From the NCBI GenBank assembly GCA_910579145.1, contig CAJTTQ010000118.1, positions 1 to 5,774 on the forward strand: 5,774 nt of DNA, in the 5' to 3' direction. The position numbers and the translations under genes were made by a program. A model generated the notes under the pieces. That model was not told where the DNA came from. It worked only from the letters and a program-made list of their open reading frames with translations, and made no database searches. Position 1 is the stretch's first letter. Each line of letters opens with the position of its first letter. Positions 1 through 5,702 of this stretch are shown in pieces. This DNA is from an uncultured Eubacterium sp. (GTDB lineage: Bacteria > Bacillota > Clostridia > Lachnospirales > Lachnospiraceae).

Positions 1-77
1 AAAAACCTATATTCAGAATACACAAAGGCTAACTGCCAAACCCCGCTATTGAATTAGTGCGTTTTGCTCATCTCTAG

Positions 78-109
78 CTTTTTAATGTATAAAATACATT
101 CACAAAAAG
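78..109. repeat. AT-rich imperfect inverted repeat downstream of the luxR-type gene
   Basis: A 7-bp perfect stem (AATGTAT at 84-90, ATACATT at 94-100, three-base loop) is extended by CTTTTT at 78-83 pairing with AAAAAG at 104-109 across a three-base bulge. It lies about 30-60 bases past the stop codon of the membrane regulator and could help end its transcript on the minus strand. The stem is almost entirely A/T and no clean T-run follows on that strand, so it may equally be a protein-binding dyad or chance. The rest of 1-140 shows no gene. Confidence 0.35.
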
Positions 110-134
110 GAAGTTACATCGGTCATTACTTTAT

Positions 135-148
135 ATGACTTTAGTCAT
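135..148. repeat. Short dyad spanning the stop codon of the luxR-type gene
   Basis: ATGACT at 135-140 and AGTCAT at 143-148 are perfect inverted copies (5 bp with a 4-base loop, or 6 bp with a 2-base centre). The TAA stop of the regulator gene (141-143 on the + strand as tta) lies inside it. There is no T-run after it on the minus strand, so it is not a standard intrinsic terminator. Confidence 0.3.
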
Positions 149-986
149 CTTCTTTCACATAACCATTATATTTCATGATAAGAGAGTTTCTTTCTTTAGT
201 TCCAATCTTTTCGTAGATAGTAGATATGTAATTTTTTACGGTTCCATTAGACAAATATAATTTGTCAGCAATCTGCATATTAGTATACCCACGTACAATC
301 AATACAAAAACAGATCTCTCACGTTCTGTCAACGCTTGCAACATCATCTCAAATTCTTTTTCTTCTGCCATTTTCTTATCCATATCAATTGTTGAGTTCT
401 CTTTTGTATAAACGGTATGGATAATTATTTCCATATATCGGTCCACCATCAACTTTATAAGTAAAAAGCACCCTAAATACTGCAAGCATCTTGGCATTGC
501 ACCATACCTAAGAATTTTTTCCATACCTGTAAATGGCTCAATCCACGGCTGGCATAAATATATTCCTGTAATCAAATGGACCAGAATAATAACCAAAACT
601 GTGAGTATTCCGGAATAGTATAACAGGCGTTTATTCATATATAATCCGGCTATTAAAGTGGGGACTACAAAAACGATTACAGCTTGAAACGTAAATAACA
701 CATATGACGTTCCTGCCATAATTGCTGTTGCAGTCACAATAAGATATTTCATCATATTATTATAAAAATGAAACTTTAATATCATAACTGCAGGTACAAC
801 CAAAGTGGCCAACGCTACCAACAGCAGAACAATCGTCATGTCAAAATAAATATCAAATACTCCACTCCAACAAAGTAAAGTAACCAGCAGGACAACTCCC
901 CAAATCACCAAAAGCCCGCTCGCCACATTTTCATTGATCTCAGCCTCATTCTTTTTTATTATGATTTCCATGTTTTCACTTTCCAT
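141..986 (-). CDS. Membrane-bound LuxR-family transcriptional regulator
   Basis: This is a predicted one-component regulator with an integral-membrane N-terminal part and a cytoplasmic DNA-binding tail. Numbering below is for the long form beginning at TTG 1022 (293 residues). Hydrophobic segments run roughly at 35-52, 62-82, 92-110, 112-128, 134-156 and 178-194, suggesting about six membrane helices. A short charged linker (about 205-228) leads to a LuxR/GerE helix-turn-helix at about 229-280, opening with LTERERSVFVLIVRGYTNMQ and continuing with IADKLYLSNGTVKNY and the KIGTKER end typical of the family. I prefer ATG 986 (281 residues): AGGAAGG lies 11 bases upstream, while TTG 1022 has no Shine-Dalgarno. 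The signal sensed is unknown; no receiver domain or kinase is present. It follows mnmA on the same strand but is markedly more AT-rich than mnmA, consistent with an accessory gene. The HTH assignment is secure; the function of the membrane part is not. Confidence 0.85.
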   Translation of the reverse strand: MESENMEIIIKKNEAEINENVASGLLVIWGVVLLVTLLCWSGVFDIYFDMTIVLLLVALATLVVPAVMILKFHFYNNMMKYLIVTATAIMAGTSYVLFTFQAVIVFVVPTLIAGLYMNKRLLYYSGILTVLVIILVHLITGIYLCQPWIEPFTGMEKILRYGAMPRCLQYLGCFLLIKLMVDRYMEIIIHTVYTKENSTIDMDKKMAEEKEFEMMLQALTERERSVFVLIVRGYTNMQIADKLYLSNGTVKNYISTIYEKIGTKERNSLIMKYNGYVKEDD

Positions 987-1046
987 CCACTTTTTTGCCT
1001 TCCTCCGCTTCTGCGCGCTCAACCCAGGAATATATCCGGTACTGGC

Positions 1047-1070
1047 ATAAGTTCATGTAATAACACTTAT
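1047..1070. promoter_or_regulatory. Candidate operator dyad upstream of the luxR-type gene
   Basis: ATAAGT at 1047-1052 and ACTTAT at 1065-1070 are perfect 6-bp inverted copies around a 12-base centre. The dyad sits immediately after the mnmA stop codon (TGA at 1071-1073) and upstream of the membrane LuxR gene. LuxR-family HTH proteins bind dyads, so autoregulation is possible. It has no following T-run on the minus strand, so it is a poor terminator for mnmA. The short arms leave chance a real possibility. Confidence 0.25.
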
Positions 1071-2147
1071 TCACTGGATCGTCCCGCCGCCCATCACATA
1101 CTCGCCATCATAAAATACAACCGCCTGCCCGGGCGTCACGGCCCGCTGCGGCCGGTCAAACACGACCTCCACTGTATCCCGTCCCACCATACGGACCGAA
1201 CAGTCGTCGCCCCGGTGATTGTAACGGATTTTCGCCACAGCCCGCACTCCCCCGTCAAACTCCGGCACGGACATAAAATTAAGACCGCTCGCGCGCAAAG
1301 TCGTGCGGAACACATCCTCTGATTCCCCGATGACGACTTCCCTCGTTTCCGGCCGGATCTCCGTGACAAAAACCGGATGCCCCATCGCCAGTCCCAGTCC
1401 TTTTCGCTGGCCGATCGTATAGTGCGTAATTCCCTGATGGACGCCTAGTACATTTCCGTGTATATCGACAAAATTCCCCGCCTCGTCCGCCCGGCCCGTC
1501 TCGCGCTCGATAAAAGCCGCATAATCACCATCCGGCACGAAACAGATCTCCTGGCTGTCCGGCTTGCACGCCACAGGAAGCCCGACCTCTCCCGCGATCC
1601 TCCTCACATCATCCTTCTCATAGTCCCCGACTGGCATGTGCGTACGGGCCAGCTGTTCCTGCGTCAGTCCATATAACGCATAGGTCTGGTCTTTCGCCGC
1701 CGTTACCGATTTTCTGAGCGCGTATCTGCCATTCGCCAGCCGCTCGATCCGCGCGTAATGCCCGGTCGCTATGCTGTCCGCCCCGATCTCCAGACTCCTC
1801 TGCAGAAGAGACTCCCATTTTACAAAATGATTGCAGGCGATACACGGATTTGGCGTCCGCCCTTTCCTGTATTCACCGACAAAATAATCAATCACATGTT
1901 TTTGGAACTCTTCACGGAAATTCATGACATAATAGCGGATGCCCAAATGATCCGCCACCCGTCTGGCGTCTTCCACCGCCGACAGCCCGCAGCAGCCTCC
2001 GTTTTCCTCCTGCACATGCAGGGCCTCTTCCTGCCAGATCTGCATGGTGACACCGATCACCTCATACCCCTGCTCTTTCAAGAGATATGCCGCCACTGAC
2101 GAATCCACTCCGCCGGACATCCCGACAACAACTTTACCAGACATCAT
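1071..2147 (-). CDS. mnmA: tRNA-specific 2-thiouridylase MnmA
   Basis: The enzyme adenylates uridine 34 in the anticodon of the tRNAs for Lys, Glu and Gln and replaces the C2 oxygen with persulfide sulfur, giving the s2U of mnm5s2U-type wobble bases. It acts in the cytoplasm with a cysteine desulfurase as sulfur source; none is encoded here. The protein is about 358 residues, normal for the family. Visible motifs, counted from the second ATG at 2144, are the PP-loop SGGVDSS at 10-16, the first active-site cysteine in TPNPCIACN (Cys101), the second in SQEICFV (Cys201), the tRNA-binding GQRKGLGLAMG segment, and the C-terminal TPGQAVVFYDG. An in-frame extension to 2222 exists but would run through an intrinsic terminator. 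ATG 2147 has GGAG eight bases upstream, and the adjacent ATG 2144 is an equally plausible initiator. The gene lies 78 bases after gpmI, with that terminator between them. Confidence 0.97.
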   Translation of the reverse strand: MMSGKVVVGMSGGVDSSVAAYLLKEQGYEVIGVTMQIWQEEALHVQEENGGCCGLSAVEDARRVADHLGIRYYVMNFREEFQKHVIDYFVGEYRKGRTPNPCIACNHFVKWESLLQRSLEIGADSIATGHYARIERLANGRYALRKSVTAAKDQTYALYGLTQEQLARTHMPVGDYEKDDVRRIAGEVGLPVACKPDSQEICFVPDGDYAAFIERETGRADEAGNFVDIHGNVLGVHQGITHYTIGQRKGLGLAMGHPVFVTEIRPETREVVIGESEDVFRTTLRASGLNFMSVPEFDGGVRAVAKIRYNHRGDDCSVRMVGRDTVEVVFDRPQRAVTPGQAVVFYDGEYVMGGGTIQ

Positions 2148-2155
2148 GCTCTGCT

Positions 2156-2159
2156 CTCC
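2156..2159 (-). promoter_or_regulatory. Shine-Dalgarno deciding the mnmA start
   Basis: On the minus strand GGAG (within TGGAGAG) ends eight bases before ATG 2147 and eleven before ATG 2144. It supports initiation at this ATG pair rather than at the upstream in-frame ATG at 2222, and matches where MnmA proteins normally begin, about nine residues before the PP-loop. Confidence 0.75.
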
Positions 2160-2172
2160 ATTCCATTCATGC

Positions 2173-2202
2173 AAAAAGGGGCTGACCGAAAACCGCAGCC
2201 CC
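2173..2202 (-). terminator. Intrinsic terminator between gpmI and mnmA
   Basis: Read on the minus strand, GGGGCTG (2202-2196) pairs perfectly with CAGCCCC (2184-2178) around an 11-base loop, and five T residues (2177-2173) follow directly. This is a compact Rho-independent terminator 23 bases past the gpmI stop codon. Only about 25 bases remain between its T-run and the mnmA start, too little for a full promoter plus leader, so it may work as a partial terminator for mnmA. Confidence 0.8.
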
Positions 2203-2225
2203 AAAACTAAGTTCATTTTCACTAT

Positions 2226-3770
2226 TTACTTCCGAACGAGAAGCGACTTTCCTGTCATCTCCTTCGGCTGCTCCATCCCCATCATCTCAATCAGGGTCGG
2301 CGCTATGTCAGCAAGACATCCACCCTCACGAAGCGTGAAGTTTTCGTCATAATTGACGAGAATAAACGGTACCGGATTGATCGTATGCGCCGTAAATGGC
2401 TGCTTTGTCTCATAGTCGATCAACTGCTCCGCATTTCCGTGGTCGGCACAGATAAACATCTGCCCGTCTGTCTCTTTGATCGCCTCCACGACTTTTCCCA
2501 CACATTCATCGACCGCTTCGATCGCCTTGATCGCCGCCGCCTCGACACCGGTATGGCCGACCATATCCGGATTCGCGAAATTGACAATGATCACGTCATA
2601 TTTGTCGGACTTGATCGCATCGACCAGACCCTCACACACTTTGTACGCGCTCATCTCCGGCTGCAGGTCGTAGGTTGCCACTTTCGGAGAATTCACGAGC
2701 AGCCTGTCCTCGCCCTCATTCGGCTCCTCCACGCCGCCGTTGAAGAAAAAAGTAACGTGCGCGTATTTTTCCGTCTCCGCCGTGCGGAGCTGTTTCAAAC
2801 CGTTCTTTGCCAAAAACTCCCCGAACGTATTGGTGATCTCCACTTTGTGGAATGCCACCGTCTTATTGGGGATCGTCACATCATATTCCGTAAACGCGAT
2901 AAAGGTAAGCGGGAAAAATCCCTTCGCCCTTTCAAATCCCTCAAATTTATCATCACAGAATGCCCTCGTGATCTCTCTGGCGCGGTCCGGGCGGAAATTA
3001 TAGAAAATAACGGAGTCATTTTCTTTTACGGTCGCCACCGGCTTCCCGTCTTTCACGATCACCGTCGGAAGCACGAACTCATCCGTTTCATCTTTATCAT
3101 AGGACTGCTGTACCGCACAGACGCCACACTCGGCTGTCTCACCCTGTCCGAGTACCAACGCCTCATACGCTTTCTGCACACGATCCCAGCGGTTGTCACG
3201 GTCCATCACGTAATAGCGGCCCATCACGGTCGCCACCTGTCCGACGCCGATCTCTTCCATTTTATCCATCGCCGCTTTTACAAAATCCTTACCCGATGAC
3301 GGAGGCGTGTCACGTCCGTCCAAAAAGGCGTGGAGATAAACATTCTCAATGCCATTTTTCTTGGCGAGTTCCAAAAGCGCGTACATATGCGTGTTATGGC
3401 TGTGCACGCCGCCGTCGGACAACAAACCGAACAAATGCAGGTCAGAGCCGTTTTTCTTACAGTTTTCCACCGCTTTCAGAAGCGCCTCGTTTTCAAAAAA
3501 GACACCGTCCTCAATCTCCTTCGTGATCCTCGTCAACTCCTGGTACACGATGCGGCCGGCACCCATATTCAGGTGTCCCACCTCGGAATTTCCCATCTGC
3601 CCGTCAGGAAGTCCCACCGCCATGCCGCTGGCATTTCCCTTGACAAACGGACACTCCGCCATCAGCCGGTCCATCACCGGCGTTTTCCCCTGCGCGACAG
3701 CATTTCCCTCTGTCTTTTCATTTAAACCGTAACCATCTAATATCATCAATACCGTAGGTTTCTTACCCAT
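2226..3770 (-). CDS. gpmI: 2,3-bisphosphoglycerate-independent phosphoglycerate mutase
   Basis: This cytoplasmic glycolytic and gluconeogenic enzyme interconverts 3- and 2-phosphoglycerate through a phosphoserine intermediate and needs two divalent metal ions, classically Mn2+. At 514 residues it is full length. Visible residues of the alkaline-phosphatase-superfamily site are Asp12 in ILDGYG, the phosphorylated Ser62 in MGNSEVGHLNMGAGR, His123 in GVHSH, Asp153-Arg154 in DGRDTPP, Arg185 and Arg191, the NFRPDRAREIT substrate loop (258-268), Lys335 in ETEKYAH, Asp402 and His406 in NPDMVGHTG, Asp443-His444 in ADHGNAE, and His462 in TAHT. ATG 3770 is preceded by AAAGGAG with a 10-base spacer. The stop codon of the lytic transglycosylase lies 16 bases upstream, beside this Shine-Dalgarno, so the two genes are almost certainly co-transcribed. 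The gene is not beside gapA, pgk, tpiA or eno within this window, unlike common Firmicutes glycolytic operons. An intrinsic terminator follows it. Confidence 0.98.
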   Translation of the reverse strand: MGKKPTVLMILDGYGLNEKTEGNAVAQGKTPVMDRLMAECPFVKGNASGMAVGLPDGQMGNSEVGHLNMGAGRIVYQELTRITKEIEDGVFFENEALLKAVENCKKNGSDLHLFGLLSDGGVHSHNTHMYALLELAKKNGIENVYLHAFLDGRDTPPSSGKDFVKAAMDKMEEIGVGQVATVMGRYYVMDRDNRWDRVQKAYEALVLGQGETAECGVCAVQQSYDKDETDEFVLPTVIVKDGKPVATVKENDSVIFYNFRPDRAREITRAFCDDKFEGFERAKGFFPLTFIAFTEYDVTIPNKTVAFHKVEITNTFGEFLAKNGLKQLRTAETEKYAHVTFFFNGGVEEPNEGEDRLLVNSPKVATYDLQPEMSAYKVCEGLVDAIKSDKYDVIIVNFANPDMVGHTGVEAAAIKAIEAVDECVGKVVEAIKETDGQMFICADHGNAEQLIDYETKQPFTAHTINPVPFILVNYDENFTLREGGCLADIAPTLIEMMGMEQPKEMTGKSLLVRK

Positions 3771-3786
3771 TTTCTAAAATCTCCTT

Positions 3787-4704
3787 TCAGCCTACTCCCA
3801 GGCTTCCCAATTCCAAATATCGTAAATAAGCGCCGTATGTCATCGTCACCGCCTGTTCGCCGCTTCCCACGACTACCATGCTCTGATTTAATTCCTCATC
3901 TGTAGCAGGAACCGCACCGGAAATCTGGTTCTGCGCGCCGGACGAAGCCTGCGTGCTCTGCCCTTGGCTTTTCGTCACATCGCCGCTTAATTTATTAGGA
4001 GATACGGTGTAGGTCTTATCCGGCACCTTGACTCCCTCTTTCATATAGGAGGCGATCTTTTTCACGTAATTTTGTGTCTCTTTAAACGGCGGAACGCCGC
4101 CATACTGCTTCACCCGGCCGCTTCCGGCATTGTAAGCCGCTGCCGCCAGCGTCGTGTCCCCGTCAAATTTTTCCAAATGCGCGGCCAGCAGCTTTGCCGC
4201 ACCCATGATATTCTGCTCGGGGTCAAACACATCGGTAATGCCGAGCTCCTTCGCTTCATACGGCATCACCTGCATGATCCCTTTCGCGCCTGCCGATGAT
4301 ACGCAGTTCGGATTAAAATCCGACTCCGCTTTCGCCACCGCGGTGAGGAAATCATAGGAAATGTTATATTTTTCCGAGGCGCGCCGGAATATGTCATCCA
4401 GCGTTGTCATCAGCTTTCCATCCGAAGACAGTCTGCCGGTCGTCCCGTTTGTTGACGCGATCCCGGTGGACGGAGTCGTTGCTCCGGACGGAGGCACCGC
4501 TCCGGACGGGGACGTCGCACCAGACGAGGATGCTGTCTGAGCTGCCTGCGCTTTTTGCGCGCTCGAAACTGATGCCGCCGCCTGTTCTTTTTCTTTTTTT
4601 AATATATCGGAAAATGGGGTAATCGTCGTTTTCCCGTTCCCCTGATCCGCATAAGCCGTATTCACGTACGGATTGGCCCGAACACCATTTACCGCAAGTG
4701 CCAC
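3787..4704 (-). CDS. Lytic transglycosylase (SLT domain, GH23) without visible signal peptide
   Basis: This is a predicted peptidoglycan-cleaving enzyme that would cut the MurNAc-GlcNAc bond to give 1,6-anhydro ends. Counted from GTG 4704 (305 residues), the N-terminus (MALAVNGVRANPYVNTAYAD) is not a Sec signal peptide. A Gln/Ala/Ser-rich stretch (about 39-60) and four degenerate PSGAxx hexapeptides (about 60-83) form a flexible linker. The SLT domain follows at about 100-222, with the catalytic Glu127 in AKAESDFNP, GIMQVMP at 142-148, AYNAGSGRV at 190-198 and YGGVPPFKETQNYV just after. A Ser/Gln/Thr-rich spacer leads to a C-terminal segment (about 270-305) that I do not recognise. I chose GTG 4704 because AGGAGG (4718-4713) lies eight bases upstream; the in-frame GTG at 4713 overlaps that site. 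How the enzyme leaves the cytoplasm is unclear; flagellar or other non-Sec export is possible. It is the first gene of a likely operon with gpmI. Confidence 0.9.
   Translation of the reverse strand: MALAVNGVRANPYVNTAYADQGNGKTTITPFSDILKKEKEQAAASVSSAQKAQAAQTASSSGATSPSGAVPPSGATTPSTGIASTNGTTGRLSSDGKLMTTLDDIFRRASEKYNISYDFLTAVAKAESDFNPNCVSSAGAKGIMQVMPYEAKELGITDVFDPEQNIMGAAKLLAAHLEKFDGDTTLAAAAYNAGSGRVKQYGGVPPFKETQNYVKKIASYMKEGVKVPDKTYTVSPNKLSGDVTKSQGQSTQASSGAQNQISGAVPATDEELNQSMVVVGSGEQAVTMTYGAYLRYLELGSLGVG
4456..4527 (-). repeat. Four degenerate 18-bp tandem repeats in the transglycosylase linker
   Basis: The coding strand contains four consecutive 18-base units encoding SSGATS, PSGAVP, PSGATT and PSTGIA. 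The middle units are closest at DNA level: on the + strand GCTCCGGACGGAGGCACC at 4481-4498 and GCTCCGGACGGGGACGTC at 4499-4516 share 13 of 18 positions. The array codes for a Pro/Ser/Gly/Thr-rich linker ahead of the SLT domain and may vary in copy number between strains. Confidence 0.65.
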
Positions 4705-4712
4705 GCCGCTCA

Positions 4713-4718
4713 CCTCCT
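4713..4718 (-). promoter_or_regulatory. Shine-Dalgarno deciding the transglycosylase start
   Basis: A perfect AGGAGG on the minus strand ends eight bases before GTG 4704. The longer in-frame candidate at 4713 would begin inside this site (AGGAGGTG), which ribosomes could not use in that way, so the protein should begin MALAVNG. Confidence 0.75.
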
Positions 4719-4741
4719 ATTGTTGTAACTATAACATGATA

Positions 4742-4770
4742 AGTATACAGGATTTTGGACAAATTTGCAA
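4742..4770 (-). promoter_or_regulatory. Sigma-A-type promoter for the transglycosylase-gpmI operon
   Basis: On the minus strand TTGCAA (4770-4765, four of six matches to TTGACA) and TATACT (4747-4742, five of six matches to TATAAT) are separated by exactly 17 bases. The -10 box lies about 37 bases before GTG 4704, leaving a short leader that holds the Shine-Dalgarno. The region is AT-rich and no competing gene covers it. Confidence 0.55.
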
Positions 4771-4807
4771 ATAGAAAATTTGGATTTTGGGAGAAACATC
4801 TCCTTAA

Positions 4808-5029
4808 CTAGAATTTATTTACAATAACACACTTATTTTGCCGTGCCGCCATTATCACCAGACAAATCAAGAAGTTTTGTTTCTTTTTCTCAAATTCATT
4901 CGATGTAATAATTCCTTCATCCAATAATTTCTTGTACTTCATGATTTTGACTGCCGGAGAAGTTTGAACTTCTTTGGAATACATCCCTTTATTTATAATA
5001 CAGGCAGAATCTTTTTCTGGTATAACCAT
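4808..5029 (-). pseudogene. SHOCT-domain protein remnant, apparently frameshifted
   Basis: The 73-residue reading frame contains a clear SHOCT (short C-terminal) motif at about 26-53: SPAVKIMKYKKLLDEGIITS followed by NEFEKKKQ. SHOCT motifs normally close a longer protein and end within a few residues of KKKQxLL. Here the frame runs on into unrelated, hydrophobic sequence (NFLICLVIM). Adding one A to the AAAA run (+ strand TTTT, 4875-4878) would instead give KKKQKLLDLSGDNGGTAK and a stop at 4833-4835, which fits the family. The frame is also open upstream of ATG 5029 to about 5065 (ICAFQDYNIFR), with no start codon there and no properly spaced Shine-Dalgarno at 5029. I read this as the 3' end of a decayed gene, perhaps of the membrane or PH-like-plus-SHOCT type. 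A functional small SHOCT protein, or a sequencing error in the homopolymer, are the alternatives. Confidence 0.55.
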
Positions 5030-5126
5030 CCTAAATATATTATAATCCTGAAACGCACATATGAGTTACTGCTCCTGCCATATACTAAAACCTTAATAAT
5101 ACACTAGCACAAATCTGACATAAATT

Positions 5127-5213
5127 TCAATCATATTCTCTTATGCCCAGAACAGCGCTTTTAACACCTACCAATAAAAAAAGCACCCCCGGATACCCGG
5201 ATCCTGACGCCAT
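5127..5213 (-). other. Small hydrophobic open frame, doubtful
   Basis: An ATG-initiated 28-codon frame on the minus strand starts MASGSGYPGVLFLLVGVK, continues SAVLGIREYD and stops at TGA 5127-5129. The middle is hydrophobic. There is no Shine-Dalgarno before the ATG, and its 5' half coincides with the terminator-like hairpin after the acetyltransferase, so translation is unlikely. It might be a remnant of an older gene. The rest of 5066-5252 shows no other gene. Confidence 0.15.
5176..5210 (-). terminator. Weak intrinsic terminator after the acetyltransferase
   Basis: Read on the minus strand, GCGTC (5210-5206) can pair with GGTGC (5187-5183) using two G-U pairs. Inside this, GGAT (5204-5201) pairs with ATCC (5194-5191) around CCGGGT. 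Seven T residues (5182-5176) follow at once. It begins 43 bases past the acetyltransferase stop codon. The T-run is strong, but the stem is interrupted. Confidence 0.5.
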
Positions 5214-5252
5214 TTTTACATCACTATCGGTTTATTCGGTGAATATTATAGG

Positions 5253-5696
5253 TTACATTGTGTCAATCCTTTTGAGTTGATGTATATTTCTATTTCTATA
5301 AACCAGGTCATCCCTTACAGTAAATCCAGCCTTTTCCCAGAAAGCATTACCCGACACATTTTTCTCAAATGCCACCAGGGCCACTTTATGTATACCCTCT
5401 CCTTCCAAAGCTTTCATTGCTGAATCAACCAACTTTTTTCCAATTCCCTGTCCCCTGTATTCTTTCTTGACCGTAGTGTGATGGATAAAGCCTCTGCGTC
5501 CGTCATGTCCACTCATAATAACACCGATGAGTTTTTCGTTGTCCTCAGCAACAAAGCATGTATTAGGATTTCGCAATAAATATTTAGCGATTCCTCCCCT
5601 TGAATCATCTGTTGTATTTAATCCCATACCTTCAGTATGTATCCATAAATCATATATCTTTTCAAAATCTTCGATTTTCATTGTCCTAATTGTCAT
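5253..5696 (-). CDS. GNAT-family N-acetyltransferase
   Basis: This is a predicted acetyl-CoA-dependent acetyltransferase of 147 residues, a complete single GNAT domain. It starts MTIRTMKIEDFEKIYDLW, the usual first strand and helix. Motif A is at about 74-95, with the acetyl-CoA pyrophosphate-binding RGQGIG at 81-86 (consensus Q/RxxGxG/A). The C-terminal part carries NVSGNAFWEKAGF (113-125), typical of motif B. The pattern resembles YpeA-like members, but the substrate (small molecule, peptide or protein N-terminus) cannot be read from sequence. ATG 5696 has GGAGG ten bases upstream, giving a firm start. A stop codon of a possible upstream gene overlaps this site (TAA 5703-5705), and no promoter is evident in the 78 bases to the window edge, so the gene may be coupled to that neighbour. 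Base composition is AT-rich, unlike the transglycosylase-gpmI-mnmA block. Confidence 0.9.
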   Translation of the reverse strand: MTIRTMKIEDFEKIYDLWIHTEGMGLNTTDDSRGGIAKYLLRNPNTCFVAEDNEKLIGVIMSGHDGRRGFIHHTTVKKEYRGQGIGKKLVDSAMKALEGEGIHKVALVAFEKNVSGNAFWEKAGFTVRDDLVYRNRNIHQLKRIDTM

Positions 5697-5702
5697 TCAA
5701 CG

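Noticed and set aside
2148..2222. N-terminal extension of MnmA from ATG 2222
   Set aside because: It would be translated through the gpmI terminator hairpin and begins four bases past the gpmI stop with no suitable Shine-Dalgarno. Family members begin at the 2147/2144 ATG pair.
2385..3299. Long plus-strand open frame of about 300 codons opposite gpmI
   Set aside because: It lies wholly antisense to a full-length gpmI with all catalytic residues. Its translation is rich in His, Arg and Leu, as expected of the complement of a GC-biased gene.
4394..4762. Minus-strand 122-codon frame overlapping the transglycosylase N-terminal region
   Set aside because: It is in another frame of a supported gene, its start lies upstream of the predicted promoter -10 box, and it shows no recognisable domain.
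4790..4803. GGAGA-AACA-TCTCC hairpin near the SHOCT remnant
   Set aside because: The stem is only 5 bp with no T-run on either side, so it is not convincing as a terminator and probably arose by chance.
5033..5050. TATAAT sequence upstream of ATG 5029 as a promoter for the SHOCT frame
   Set aside because: The -10-like match is perfect but lies only a few bases from the ATG, no -35 box is found about 17 bases upstream, and the region reads as decayed coding sequence.
5221..5250. Motility sigma-factor-like promoter on the minus strand (CTATA, 15 bases, ACCGATAG)
   Set aside because: It matches the CTAAA-N15-GCCGATAA pattern only partly, is followed at once by a terminator-like hairpin, and is about 500 bases from the transglycosylase it might have served.
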